Shown: positions 25,533 to 39,118, counted from the first letter of the stretch. The stretch: DNA of 62,000 nucleotides from Zygnema cylindricum (GCA_037447655.1 JBBHKE010000731.1:1-62000), one strand, 5' to 3'. Made by a program: numbers and translations. Notes: generated by a model from the letters alone, not told the origin.

Positions 25533-26618
25533 GGGAATTGAACATGGCAGTGACTGTTTTGGTTGCGCACAGTCACTTGCGTCATTTTGTCAAAAATTGT
25601 ACTTTTGAAGTACACATTGGTACAAGTAAAGTACCGTAGAGTCTAAATTTGACAATCAATCGGTTAGACAGCTTTGACTTTCAAAATATTGTTTCAACCG
25701 CTTAAACTTTTGTCAAGCTTGCGAACGTCGACCGTCATAATAAAATTTGCTATTCACACGGTCGGCGAACATTTACGGTAACAAAAGTGCGACAACCACA
25801 TGTAAATAAAAGTGTTGCACACAGTCATTTTTTGTCGTTACATGAGATCCACGGTGAGAGCACGTTTGATATTAACTTAGCCGCAAAATTTAAATTTAGT
25901 CGCCTAAGCGTTACATTGAACTTAAACGCAAATTGAAACGAAACCGTTTTAAACTGAAGTACTGTAAGTCTTGTACGGAAATATTAAAACGCACAAAACG
26001 AAATAAACTTTGTACACTATAATAAAGCTATAAAAGGAACCGACGTACAAATATCAATTGAAATTAAGGGAAAAAAATGCGCATCGTCACGCGCGACGAA
26101 ATCAAGCCCACTATCTACGAATCAACATTCTTACATTGACACCGAAATTTCGTTTCGTGCGTTATAATATTTCCGTACAAGACTTTCAGTACTTCAGTTT
26201 AAAGAGGTTTCGTTGCAATTTGTGTTTAAGTTCAATGTAACGCTCACACGATTAAATGTCAATTTCGCGGGTAAGTTAATATCCAACGTGCTCTCACCGT
26301 GGAGCTCACGTAATGACAAAAAATGATTGTTTGCAAAAAAAAAATTTACATGTGGTTGTCGCAGTTTTGTTACCATAAACGTTTGCCGGCCGTGTGAATT
26401 GCAAATTTTATTATGACGGTCGACAATCGCAAGCGCGGCGAAAGTTTAAGCGGTTGAAACAATATTTTGAAAGTCAAAGCTGTCTAAGCGATTGACCGCC
26501 AGCTTAAGACTCAACGGTACTTTACTTGTACCAATGTGTACTTCAAAAGTACATTTTTTTACAAAATGACGCAAGTGACTGTGCGCAACCAAAACAGTCA
26601 CTGCCATGATCAATTCCC
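25533..26618. repeat. Large fold-back palindrome, about 475-bp arms
   Basis: The left arm (about 25533-26007) and right arm (about 26147-26618) are near-perfect reverse complements. For example, CATGGCAGTGACTGTTTTGG pairs with CCAAAACAGTCACTGCCATG. They are separated by about 139 bp. No coding frame is evident. It may be a fold-back transposon; I could not fix a target duplication. Confidence 0.9.
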
Positions 26619-28138
26619 CATCATAATATATCATGTCACTTTGTCTAGTATTGTTTTGTTTTGGTTCTTTGGTCTTGTTAGTATTGTTATGTTTCGATTC
26701 ACTTTTTAGGCGTAGTCTACTTTCTTGTGACTCTTATAGTTTCCAAATGTCTTTTTTTAGATGTACCCCTTTTGTACACAGATGGTTTTGCCATCTCAAT
26801 TTTAGCAATAAAGACTTTTCTTTTCTTTTCATTGTCCTTCCCTATAATGAGTAGTTGTTTAATTCGTACGACTTTGGACATTTAAACGATTTTTAAGTAG
26901 TATTAGTGGATTATATACTTTTAGTAACTTTCGTACAGTTTTCGCCGTACACTAAATGTACAATAATATATGGGTAGTGTCCCTTTCAATTAACCTTACA
27001 GCATCCTAAAAAATACAGAGATGTACGGAGATGTAGGAAACTACACAATCTGCGATGCGATCTATCATTCTATCTAGTTCATGGCTAATTCTTCAAGTCC
27101 TCAAGGAGAACAATACTAGCCACAAATGGGACATGTACCACTGGCACACTTCGAAAACTAAGACACGGAAAATTAAAATACGACCCACGAAAGATGAGCG
27201 ATGATAACTTTAAAATTGGCATAGGCCATATGCCTTTGGACTAGGTTTATTCAAATCTGACGAATTCCACGAGAAAATCTTAGCTGCATGACATTTTTTT
27301 TCAACGGTTTTACCAGTTGTGGCTCAAATTAAAGTTCCCACGCTTTTCCCTCATCACTACTATTCACTCATGCGTGGAACAACACATCGTTGATAAGGTA
27401 AGTCGCCTTCTAATTCAAATATCTACTTGAGAGGCTCCTTACGGCTGAAGCGTGGGGTCAACTCGGTCATGTGTTGAGCCTAGGACCGGAGCTTAGCTTA
27501 TTGCTACACAAATTTTCCCTTCACTCCGTTAATATTATCCTCAATTTTCTATGCGCTTCGCTTACGGCTTAGCTTGCCGCACCCTCCCCTTTTAGACAAG
27601 CCGCGTTGCATTTGTGGTCAACCTTACAAGAGCAAAGGGTCAATTTGCCACGTTGCTCAAACGGAAATGCATCTTTTTCAACCGTGAAACGGCACAGGCT
27701 GGATGGCGGTATGTCTACAATGTCACGAAAAGTCATGCGATGTCACAAGCAGTTACAAAAAATAACGTGCGTCATCACAAATTGTACACTCTCGACAGCT
27801 GTCACGGGCATTGTCGACGTATACAATCGTCACGCCCTTTAGTGACAACTTCGTTTGGTACACATAGGGACACTCGAAATCCGGGTCCGCCGGATCTGCG
27901 CTAAAATACAAAGTAAATTCTTTAAGTTTCAAGTACATGGAGACGCACCCTAATGCACGTAGGCGAGAGGTACCTTGCTGGCACGATTGATGGAATATTG
28001 GTAAAAATATAACCGCCAGTAAATGTGTTTGTACGATTACTAGCAACGCCTAACGAACTACAGTAGAGGCCTAATTTAGTGACGGGTCGAGGGACTAATG
28101 TCAAAAAAGTGAAATAAAAATTTTATGGGGGGGAGTTA
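26619..28138. other. Gene-free stretch with a partial Harbinger-like end
   Basis: Nothing is recognised at 26619-27680. From about 27690 to 27946 the sequence carries the family's 'tctacaatgtcac' and GTCGACGTATACAATCGTCA motifs and finishes GTACATGGAGACGCACCC followed by TAA. It is therefore a right-end fragment. Confidence 0.5.
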
Positions 28139-29730
28139 CACCGTGAATCGTTATTAGCGTATAGAAATTATTAGTGTGAATAACGAATTAGTGTCATTTA
28201 CGCTAAATTGTGTATCAATTCCATTATCAAAAAAATGTTTAATTGTAATTTCTCCACAACGCTGATTTAGGTATACACTATCTGCCGTCATAACATATAT
28301 GTTAAAAAAGGTACAAGTACAAATTATAACAATCCGTACGACGTCGCGTCCTTCCAGCGAAAAAATCCATAATTCTATTTTTGGTTTTCTGAAATACAAT
28401 CATTAAGCCGTTCGTAATTATACACTAAAATAGGTATGAGTAAAAACCATCGCAAAGTACGGGTTTATGTACCTTCACTTAAGTTCATTCATAATTATAT
28501 TAAGCGTTTGTTTCGCGCGCGGTGAATACGATTACAGTAAAAAAGGTGAGAGGACAACATAGGACGAAACGTACATTGTCACGCCATACATTCGAATCCA
28601 TGCTTCGGGTTGTAAAACGCAGTTACGTTATAACGCTACGCAACCGTACAATTTTAATATGTTCATCAAGTTCAGTTTTATATTGTGTAATGAACGAAAC
28701 AATAACGACATATATTCTATGTTTACGTTTCGTTTCACATAACTTACATTGAACTCAATGATTGATTTTCATTTTCTTGTCGTTCACGGAGAGAACGAAC
28801 GTTGTATGACGTTAAATAAGGACCCTTAACCTTAATAAGGTGCCCAGTTGGTTGTTTTATTAGAATTCATGCATTGTAATATTGGGACATAAGTCTAATA
28901 AGGATGCGTTTACTTAGATCAAACGTCAAACAAACCTCTTATTAGTATCACTGTTAATTCTAATTGAATGTAAAACAGATAATAAACCACTTAATAGGAT
29001 ACATGTTTATTCTAATTGGAGGTAATACACCGACAAAAGCTAATCAACCGTCGTAAGAAGTGTATCATTGGTTGTTGCCGAAAACACGTGGCATGTTTAA
29101 TATTCACGTATTTCTAAAGTTGGTCGGATTTTGTAGATGGCGTTAGAAAAACCGTTTATCAATGTTACGATGCTCGCATTTCATCCCATCAACATTTTGT
29201 TGTGCAACCTGTAAGCTGGAGGTGTTTCCATGGCGATTATATATATCTTTTTATATGTAGTTCCAGCAAATGACTATCTGTAGATTTTTTTTTTTGCTCT
29301 ATCTTTGATTGTATTGTTTATTTGTTTTTGTTTTTCTAAGAACTAATTATTGTAGCTAATGAAACTCTTCCCTCTCCAAAATTTCCAGCCGAAGTGAATG
29401 GATAGTTTTTTTTTTTGCAGTAAAATTAGTATACCTGCAAATCTTAATTTTGGAAAAGAAATAATATTCTCGTGTTACTTTTCGTCCACAGTTTTGGAAT
29501 TTATTTGTACTCTTATTTTTGGTCAGCCTAGTGCTTAGCTATTTTAAATATGGCAAATAATTATTTGCAAAATTCCACAAGAATTGCATTTTTTTGTTAG
29601 TACTTGCCTGCTATATTCCATGACATTAAAACAAAGCTAACCATAGAAAAAATTTTGTCACATAGTCTCACTCTGAATTTTAACTAACTAAAGTTGATGA
29701 TATGTTTCTTGTATTCAGGTAATATCTTAG

Positions 29731-30026
29731 AACTGTTGCTCTCCGTGAAATCTGAAAGTACCAGAAATCAATTGGGCTTCTCATCCGCAAGTTGCCATCC
29801 CAGCGCCTTGTTCGTGAGACTGGCAGGAAGGATTTCAAGACGGATCGCCGATTTCAAGAAGGATCGCCAATTCCAGAGTTCGGTTGTCTACAGCTTCGCT
29901 TACTTGGTCGGTCTGTTTGAGGACACCAATCTCTGTGCCATTCACGCTATAAAGGTCACCATTATACCAGAGGATGTTCAGCTGGCCACGCGTACCCGAG
30001 GAGAACGAGCTAAGAAAAGTTTTTGA
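29731..30026 (+). pseudogene. Histone H3 fragment, disabled
   Basis: The reading matches H3 from about residue 45 to the C terminus: [51 protein letters not shown] and RGERA. Disabling changes are visible. There is a TGA in place of the Arg codon after LREI. A 19-bp tandem duplication (29831-29849, 29850-29868) breaks the frame. About 15 bp are missing between FQSS and AYLVG. The usual stop after RGERA is lost, adding four residues. The match begins just after an intron-like 3' end (pyrimidines then TTAG), which suggests capture of an intron-containing gene rather than a processed copy. Confidence 0.85.
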
Positions 30027-31439
30027 ACCCTTATAAGAATCAGACGAAAATAGAGCAACAACAGTAACAAAGGAGTGAAGTAGCTATTGCTCCATAATAA
30101 ACTTGTAAATATTGGTAGAAGTAAAGTTGAATTTTCCTACTGTTGTATAGAGCACAATTTGTAGTTGTAGCGCAGAATTTGTAGTTGTTAGCAACAGTAA
30201 AGTTTCCATTCCGATTATGTTTTAGAGTTCTTTTGTCCCTCAATTTTTTTCCTTTTTTTTATTGAAAATAAATATGTAAAAGATGGTATTATTTTAAAGT
30301 ACAACTTTATGCTGAGCATTTAAATGCTATTTTGTGGCCATTTGCTGTTTCTATATCAACAATATAGAAAATTCAAGAAATTCCATCAAGCCTTGTTTGG
30401 CTATAAATTGTTTTGTCGTTGTTTTTGCTATTTTTTTTTTTTTTTTTTTAATTTGTTTAATATGGTTTTGGAGTTATAACTTATAAAAATTGGGGCAAGT
30501 TGTTTGTCTTCCCATTAGAAAAGCGTTACTGATAACTACACTTTATGTTTCACTATGCTTCTCCAATTGGCTCCATTTTGTGTCTCTTGTATTAGCGAGG
30601 TTTAGATAAAGTAGCTGCACTGGAGGTCCAGTTGGTTGAGTTCTTTGGATATCTTTGAAGGCCTTGCTGAGTTGCAAAATTGAGCTTATAATGACTTATT
30701 TTACATTGAGAGTGTTAGTTAATTCTCATGAAAAAGTTGTTGCGGCTCTTAGACATGAAGACCCTTCGTTGAAACAACAATTGTTCAATCCCGACTGTTT
30801 CTGGTAGACTAGAAGCCATGTTGCTTAAATAACGTTTTTGTCCACTGCTTTATGAATGTGCAAAAAAGTACTATTACTGCCGCTTGTAAGTTAGGCAGTG
30901 GATTTTAATCTCATTAGAAATGGAAAGGAAGTTTGGAAGCGCCAGCATATATATGAAATCGGAGAATTGCGAAGATGTAAGGAAGGTTAAAGGTTAGTGC
31001 TTCTCGTGGGGCTTTCAAAGATATGGGACTGACGTGTGCGGCTTCAAAAGTTTACAGGTGTAGTAAAAAATTTAGAATTGAGCAATTCAGTCCCACCTCT
31101 TGGTGTACCAATATTGAACAACACAAAATAGGACGCTAAAAATTTATGGGCTAATTAATAAAACGAAAATGTGGAGATGTTGATCGTGACTTTTTGTTGA
31201 AAATTGGAAGGAACTCTAGCTTAAAACCAAAGTTTGAATGTGCGAATGTATAATGAAGATTTTATATGTGTGTATGATATTATATGGAATAATACAATTT
31301 TGGTTTTTCCAAAGCTTACATGTTTTGTATAATGTGGAATTGGATGCATTTGAAAAATCTCATGTGTATTTACTCTGAGATGTTGTTAAGGTTGTGTTCG
31401 GAAATGAAGTGTGCGTGTAGAGTGGATTTATAGATTTTG

Positions 31440-31730
31440 CAGCCTTCTACATGATAAACTATCCAGCGACAAAAATCCTTCGTCGTTGGTTAGCCATCGA
31501 TCGACGAAATTGATTAGTTTTTACTTTCCCAAACAACACTTCCACGATATTGCACGGTTGCCTTTTTAGTGGCGAGACTGTCTCGTCGCTGAATGGAAAT
31601 CTAGCGGCGAAACTGTTTCGTCGTCATCTCCAAAAAAGCAGTCTACACTTTTTGTTTGTTGACATTGTAACGATGACCTTGTCTCATCGCATGGCCTTAC
31701 AGCGGCGAGGTTAGTTCGTCGCTGGTCTAT
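31440..31730. repeat. Cluster of short GCGACGAA/TTCGTCGC palindromes
   Basis: At least four imperfect palindromes of about 23-27 bp occur, such as GGCGAGACTGTCTCGTCGCT at 31571 and GCGGCGAAACTGTTTCGTCG at 31603, plus related ones near 31670 and 31702. A similar motif pair lies at 60915-61015. Confidence 0.7.
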
Positions 31731-33962
31731 GAAGAGTGAGTTTGTATAATAACTGAAAATGTTTATGGCTATCAACAAAAAAGAGGGTTTTCACTTTGCA
31801 ACAAATTTGCATTTTGAATGGGCCGAAACCATAAAAACCGGAGTAAATAAAAAAAAGCAGATTTATCCATGTAGGAAAAAAAAATTACGACTAAGATACG
31901 CGGTGAGCAGTAGGATAAACGAAGTCATATTTTTAGCATATACAGATGATACACAAAGGAATAGATGCGAAGACCATTTAATATATTTCAAAACAAAAAA
32001 GTCATCGAAACAACATGAAAGTAAATGAAAAAAGACAAATTGAATAAAAAATGGAGAATAAATTGACATTAATAAAGTCATTTGTTAAAAACAATGGAAG
32101 AAAATTTACAAATATCGTATATTTAACGGTGACATTATTTTACAACGTTATATTATAACAAAAATGTAGTGCAACTAATTAATCTACAATATGATACAAA
32201 GCTCTATGTACTACATTATTTTTAACGTTTGTGTCTCTTGCACAGAAACCCCCTATTAAAAAAAAAGAAAACCTTCTTAATACAACACACACTAACTAAA
32301 TAGTAACAATCCAACACGACGAAGATAGATCCTTGCAAAATTATTCACGGTTTTCTCCAAACGTTGTCATCTGCTCTAACACCTTGAAGATGATACTTTC
32401 TTCTTCCCTACGATCATATGTTAGCCAGGTGTCCCTTAATACAACGATCGTCGGATGGAAATTGATGGTCGATTAAAGTCTCAAATACAAAAGAGAAGGA
32501 GAGAGAAAAGGAATAATGAGTAACAATGAGAGATAAAAGAGTGTGAGAGGATGGACAACGGACAATCGCAAAGAGGAAAGGAAGGGGGGACGCGGATGAG
32601 GTTGGATTAGAGAGTTGGAGAGAGGGTGGATCACGAGGATCGAGAGAGTGAGAAAAGAAAGTGGGAAAGGGTGAAGGAGGGAGAGGTAGAGGGCGCATTT
32701 AAGTGAATAACGTGGATGGAAAAGAAGGAGGCATATTTAAGGGGAATAGGGGGATTAGGGATAGGGCAAATACTTAGGAGGGGAGTAGGGGCGATTTAAT
32801 GGAGAGGGATTGAGAGATAGACAGAGAGGGACACAGAATGAGGGAGAGAGAGAGTGGTAAGAAAAGAATGAGAGAGAAGAGTATAGAAAGGGTATGTGAC
32901 AGAATGAGGGAGAGAGAGAGGGATGAAAAACGGATAGAGCTGCGCACTTACCCATGATTTTATTCGTAAACCCTAAAAGATGTAACGACGATAATGATGC
33001 GCACTTCTTTGATGTTTCGCCATTTTTTTTTCAACCCTAATACTGTTATAAACCCTAAAAATATGGTATGGCGTATTGGAGGTCATAAGACTACGTGAGG
33101 CGGCGGGACAACGTTCTGCATCTTGCCCAAAAAATGGCGATGTTTTGTGAAAATGGCTTCGCGAGATTCAAATGTCACCCACCAGGAGACGAGGATGTGG
33201 ATGGGAATAGTTAGAACAAAAAATATATTTTTTGTGTTCTGTCCGCATTTTGCCGTTAGTTTGTTATCTTTTCAAGTTTTCAAGGCGCCGTGTTTTTTCA
33301 ATCCTAAATTTTGTAACTTAACTCTAAAATTTACACATTATGATTGTAATTTGGTGACGTTTTGTGAAACATTACCCATTTTAGGGTCAAACTTAACTCT
33401 AATAAGCGTCTCTCTCGTTTACAGGTCTGGTATTACCGTTATGTTTCCGTTTGACACTGTAATAGTGTAAATATATACTCTATTAATTTTGAAGGAACTC
33501 AAATTTAGTTAAACCGACAACGTACTAGACTTAACTTTCCGCGACTGTACAACATGTGTAAGCCTGTGACAGGACGCTGACGTAACATACGCAAAGTTCG
33601 TCGCATGTGCACCTGTTATCTGTTCACATTGTCACACACAAAAATGAACGTTTGAATGTATGCAAACGCCTGTGTTACAAACTCAACTCCACGTTTATCT
33701 TAGAGCAGTTTTGTATGCAACCGACATAAGTTCACTACAATTTCCGTACGATTTTCGGTAATGAAGTACAGTATTGTAAAACAACACATTCCGTACACCA
33801 CACTATTCACAAAACAAGTATGGTAAAACCATTGACGCTAATTAACAAGAACCGTAATTAACATCAAAGATAAATTAGATTCATTCACTATATTTCGAGT
33901 ATCAATGTCAAAATTTTGGGGTGCCGATATAGGGTACATAAGGCTAATAACGATTCACGGTG

Positions 33963-36900
33963 TAACATAATGGTACGATGTTTTACTATACTGCATTGTC
34001 AAAAATCTCTGTGACAAACTACGGTACATGTTTATGAACAAAAGGCCATTTCGTGCGACAACCACGCACCGTGAGGAAAACTAAGAATTTTCCCCGTTGA
34101 ACATTTTGTGTAGCATTTTGTGCTTAGCCGTACTAAATTCTAACTAACAGTTGTAAAGGTTTTTGTGAAAGTCCCAATTTCGCACACAAGGACCGTTCTT
34201 ATAATATCCAAAAAACATCGCAATACACAGTGACTTGCTATTAGCGAAAGTAACCCTATATCGACGCTCCTAAATTTTAGCTCTTGGCTAAAGCCTGGCT
34301 AACGGTGGAAAAGCCAAAAGGACTAATAAACACTACAACAGGTTAGCAACACCGCGAACAAGACATAAAAAGCTAAAAAGAGGAATAAAAATACAAACGA
34401 TAAACTATATGATCACTAAAAACCACTTTAAACACTAACTCCAAAAGACACAACAAGTCGTCACCTTAGAGGAATTTTTCAAGTACTATGTGGCTACCTT
34501 ATCGGCGATATGAAGTTGTTCCCGGGACTGAGTACTGGTGATGAGGAAAAGGATAGAGGAATAGCATCTCCGACCTCGACTTGCAATGAGAACGAGTAGA
34601 CAATACCAATTGTTGAATTGATAATGATTCATTGAAATAGAGGAATCACATCTTTGACCCCAACCTATAGAAGAGAACGAGTAGACAATACCCATTGTTG
34701 AAATGATAGTGAGCATTTGTAAACAGTACAAACCGTGTGGGCTATGATAGGCACATCATCTACCATAGGCCTCGTAATAGTGATAGAGGCTACCAAAGAC
34801 TAACTACCCAAGAAGGAAGTGGACATTTTGGTGCCTGTAAGATAGAAACTTCTTACAAACTTAGACAGTTGAAAAATATTGGTAAAGTAGATTGTGACAC
34901 GAGAGGAACTCTTCCAAACGTTGAAATACATCTTCGCGAACAAATTTATGTCAAATCATTAAAAGGCATTATCAAAAGTGAGGAAATGAACGAAGAATTG
35001 GGAAGTAGAGTGCAAGTCAAAGACAACGTTCGTTGCGGAAATGAGCAAGTTAAGACAGGGAACGCCACTTGGGAATCTGGATCGGAAAGTTTTAACATGT
35101 TCTCACAATGGGCGACGTCATCCAATAGGGCATCATTTTCAAAGTGGTGAAAAAAATCGATGCTCTCAATTGGGGAACCTAAAACCCTTGTAGAATCTTG
35201 AGGAGTAAAAGAACGAAATCCTGAAGTGAGATGGAAATATTGTGGCAACCAAGTAGGGCTTCGCGAGACACGTTTAAGAACTTTAAAAGATATTAATTTA
35301 AGAAAGTTGCTCAAACAAATGGAGAAAAACGGGAACAAATTGGCTCGCCAAGCGAATGCCATCTGTGTAATCGACCAACGAATGCGATCAACAACTTTGA
35401 AAAGTGGTAGTGGACTCTCGTAAGGCTTGTGAGTAGGCTACTGAAAAGAGAAAAGGCACCAAAAAAATCACATTGATGAGTACCATAGTGGTATGTAGGA
35501 GATCGGGCGTGCCAAGCTCATGAAAGATGACATAGAGATCAACAATGTTGAAAAAAGTGGCAATGCCACCTTTGAGAAGCACCAAATATGGGTGCAAGTG
35601 AACTATGACCCGTAAATTGTGAACAACTGCCCTACAACCTTCCTACATCGCAACACAAAACTGATGTAGGGGGAAATAACTGTTGAAAGGTCTTTGTAGT
35701 TTAAAACAACTTTATTCGAGCCATTAAACGATCGAAGACTTCCCCCAAATGGATAAGAATCCCACTTGCAAACTCGGAGGCGTTAACAAAGTGAGTTGTT
35801 ACCAAAAGCGTTACAACAAGCTCTAAGACAGTAGCAAGGCGAGTTGTTGCCAAAAGTGTTACTATAGTGGGTGGCATATTTCCATCAGCCAATTAAAAAC
35901 CATTTTTTAAGCAAGAAATCAAAACCCATGTTTTTAGGACCCCGACTGAGAGGTGAAGGGATCAAACCAAAACCATAGAAAAGGTACGTAGAACAAACTC
36001 AAAAAGATCAAGAGAGTCGTATGATTAAAAAAATAGGCAAAACTTTATCAGATCAAGTAGATTGAAGGTCTTAGAGGGCATCAACTCTTATGTGTTGGCG
36101 ATAGCGTGAATGGTCACAGAGCGCGAGTAGTGTGAGAGAGTTCACCATATTTCCCGAGGTGCACATAACATCGTATGCCGGTTGTGGAGGCAAAAAGTGG
36201 AGCGTGGCGTCGAGGATGAATCATAAGAAGGGAAATGCATCTATCTTTATGCTCTTGTTGAAGAGATTTCCAGTCCTCACAGAAGAAACATTAACATTTG
36301 GAACGCGTTTTGCGTGCTCCACTAAGGAAGGTAAGACCCAAACCTATGGCGAAAAAAAAAAACAAAAGGTGTCATGCTGCTTCATTATTGATGTCGTCAA
36401 TTGGAAGCCCGAGTGGAAACTAAAAACCCACTTAGACAGTTGCTCAGGGATGAGGAGGAAGGTGAGAGTATCGACGGTAACCGAGGTGGTAGGAAACAAA
36501 CACGTTAAGGTTACGAATAAAATCCTAACCGTTCAAGAAGGATGTCATTGAAAGGGGGGGATTCTCGAGAAAAGGCCCTCGTTGGGAATGTGAAAGAATC
36601 AAGATAGCCTTAGGACAAGCTTTGTCGCGCTTAAATGGCAGTGACAATGTAAGGTTTCTCGCAACTAAGAAAACGAACCCAAGATGGATGAGCACTAGAA
36701 TAATGGACGATGGTCGGAGGAAGAGGATGAGTAGGGGTGATCGAAGGTTGAGTGGTAGAAGAAGAAGCTTGGGGGGGAGATTCGTCTTGTGAGGTGGTTT
36801 GAGTGTTATTTAGAAAAGGGGTTTGAAGTGGTGAGGAACGAATGGAGGAGTCATACAAGACAAATTTTCAACCGAGATTCATGGTGTATGTATTGTATTG

Positions 36901-37578
36901 TATCGTACGATTGTACTCTATTTGAAGAACTAAAGTAATGTGAACACTTGAATTCGCGCCAAAGTAACATTAAATTTGCAATTCTCGCCATGTACTTTTG
37001 ATGAGGTTGATGAATGGAATCTTCGATTGATCAAGTAACAACATTGTAAAAGGTTTGACTTTGTTAACAAAAATTGATGGAAAATCGTTTGAGAACTCGG
37101 GAAAAGAATGGAAGGGGAAAACCACATGTTTTACAATATTTTATACAAACACTATTTTGTTCTCATGTTAGCCAATACTCTTGGCAAGACAAATGTGTCG
37201 TGCACAAAATTATTTGTCAATTTCTTTTAACATAAAATAACCATAGACTAAATACTTGTTTATACTTGTACTTGTGTATATTATGTATTTTACTCTGTGA
37301 ATTATTTCTCGGGAATCAGAACGACATTTCGAGTTTGATTTATATCCATTTTAAATGACCTATATACCTTTTGACTAATGCATATTACGCGGATATCAAT
37401 TCCCAATCGTTATTCATTTATACTAGTACATTTGTTCACTTGTTCAATCAATTGATTATTCCATTATTCAATTCTTCTCAATTGTTTTGTTTTTTAATTA
37501 TCAAATATGACTTTTTATTGCTTGGAGTGCATTTCACTTAGGCTTATGCTACTGTGGACAATTTAGATTCGTTGAGTA
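33963..37578. other. Decayed, unrecognised stretch
   Basis: Scattered open frames up to 139 codons exist on both strands, without splice coherence or a family I recognise. Internal duplications are visible: 'gagaacgagtagacaatacc' occurs near 34590 and 34675, and 'gagttgttaccaaaagcgtt' near 35790 with a variant near 35840. This suggests an old, heavily mutated repeat. Nothing else is supported. Confidence 0.4.
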
Positions 37579-37583
37579 GATTA
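37579..37583. other. Target site duplication of the LTR element, left
   Basis: GATTA precedes the left LTR and recurs exactly at 41865-41869 after the right LTR. Confidence 0.85.
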
Positions 37584-38223
37584 TGTTAAAAGACACAATA
37601 AAATAAAAAGGATCGACTCACTTCACAAACAATAAATCAAGATGATGCACAGCGGAAGCTTACATATAAATAAATCTCATTCACCTCACAACAAATCACA
37701 TCGACAAAATATAAATATATTAAGCAGAGGCTTTTCCAAAACAATCTCTCAATCTTACCAATCTAACTCACTCAGAGTTCTAACTCACATTGAACACTCA
37801 TTCTCACTCAATCTTATACTGAATACATTTGATGGATGATTTATTTCCTAACTGTACTCACTCACTACCATAATAAAAAACAAGTACACGTGAAATCAAT
37901 ACATAGCAATCAGTCCCTAAACATACCGACTAGATGCACTCTGAGTGCGCCTGCCATAGCCTCCAACATCAAGCTACCTCTTACATTGACAAATATGCTC
38001 TCTGTGAATCGAACAAACTGTGGCAGGATCGTTGCAGGATCGTAAAAAGATCGGCCGTACAAAAGTATTGTCGCTTTGTCGTCAAATAGAATATTCCCGC
38101 GGACGAAAAGATCGCGTCACGCTTCGCGAACATGAAATATTTCACGGACGTCAAATAGCGCTTCGCGAACCAACATTTCTTCGAAATCGTCTCATATCCG
38201 ATTCGTACAATTGAACCGCCAAG

Positions 38224-38981
38224 CAAAGGTCGCAAAAGTCAAAAAATTTCATACCCGAAACCGACCGTTTTTTTTTTTCAAAATGTGAGTAACCGACGCC
38301 CAAACGAGTTTTGTCACGCTCCAAAATTGTTAACCGTTAACCAACCGTCGTTTACGAAAAAAAAAATTAACCGAATCTTGATTTTTCGCGACTAACCGTG
38401 CCCGCCCGTAATCGAAAACGTACAAAATTAATCAATGTACAACGGAATAAGCCAATAATTACGATTTGTCGCGTTCCCTAAGATTTGCGAAATGAATTGT
38501 ATTACTACGGTACCGTGTCAAATTTGCGACGCTTTGTCGCGTTCCCTAAGATTTGCGAAATGAATAGTGTACTACTGTGTCAAATTTGCGACGCTTTGTC
38601 GCGTTGCCTAAGATTTGCGAAATAAATAGTGTACTACCGTGTCATATTTGAGACGCTTTGTCGCGTTCCCTTTGATTTGCGAAATAAATAGCTTACTACA
38701 GTACCGTGTTAGATTTGCGACGCTAATCATGATGTCACGTACTTCCACGATGCCAAAGAGTACAAAGTACAAGAATGTTGGATTATAGGGACAGTACAAA
38801 ATTTTCATTTTTTTTGGTTTTTTGTTTGACCGACCGTAACCAACGGTTTTTTTTTTCCTGGTGAATCAACCGACCGTAACCGCCCGACCCCCAAAATTTG
38901 GCAACCGAATCCGTTCTGGATCCGACGCGGGCGGTCGGTTAACGGTCGGTCACGGTTTCGGTTGACCGTTTGCGACCTCTG
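38224..38981. mobile_element. hAT-like non-autonomous element inside the LTR
   Basis: The ends CAAAGGTCGCAAA and, complemented, CAGAGGTCGCAAA are flanked by CCGCCAAG (38216-38223) and CCGACAAG (38982-38989). This is an 8-bp duplication with one mismatch. The uninterrupted LTR at 41051-41864 shows the empty site. The interior has AACCGACCG-type sequence near both ends and a minisatellite in the middle. There is no transposase. Confidence 0.88.
38463..38735. repeat. 62-68-bp minisatellite inside the hAT element
   Basis: Four units each carry GTCGCGTTCCCTAAGATTTG or a variant, starting at about 38468, 38536, 38598 and 38662. Each also carries a TTTGCGACGC segment. Confidence 0.85.
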
Positions 38982-39118
38982 CCGACAAGTACAGTACCGA
39001 ACATAGACGCGAACCGACACATGTATCAAACGAAACAAAAAACATAACTAACGCGAACCGAACAAAACATTTTGACGGCGCGATTTCGGCCGACGCCGAT
39101 TCGCCTAATATCCTAACA

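Larger units (their letters stand above)
28139..33962 (+). mobile_element. 5.8-kb TA-target element of the CACCG family carrying a histone H3 fragment
   Basis: The left end CACCGTGAATCGTTATTAGC and the complement of the right end CACCGTGAATCGTTATTAGC are identical over at least 20 bp. TA lies immediately outside both (28137-28138, 33963-33964). The outer few hundred bases on each side match the 583-bp copy at 2476-3058. The interior has no frame resembling a transposase, so it seems non-autonomous. It contains the H3 pseudogene at 29731-30026, a palindrome cluster at 31440-31730 and GA-rich sequence at 32490-32930. Confidence 0.75.
37584..39118 (-). repeat. 3' LTR, enlarged by a hAT insertion
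   Basis: It matches the other LTR except for the 758-bp insertion at 38224-38981 with its 8-bp duplication, and a few small indels. Confidence 0.9.

Noticed and set aside
34737-36551. Open frames of 137-139 codons
   Set aside because: No splice coherence, no recognisable domain, and overlapping frames exist on both strands; looks like decayed repeat.
38463-38735. CRISPR-like regularly spaced repeats
   Set aside because: The whole unit repeats, spacers included, so it is a minisatellite; the context is a eukaryotic transposon.
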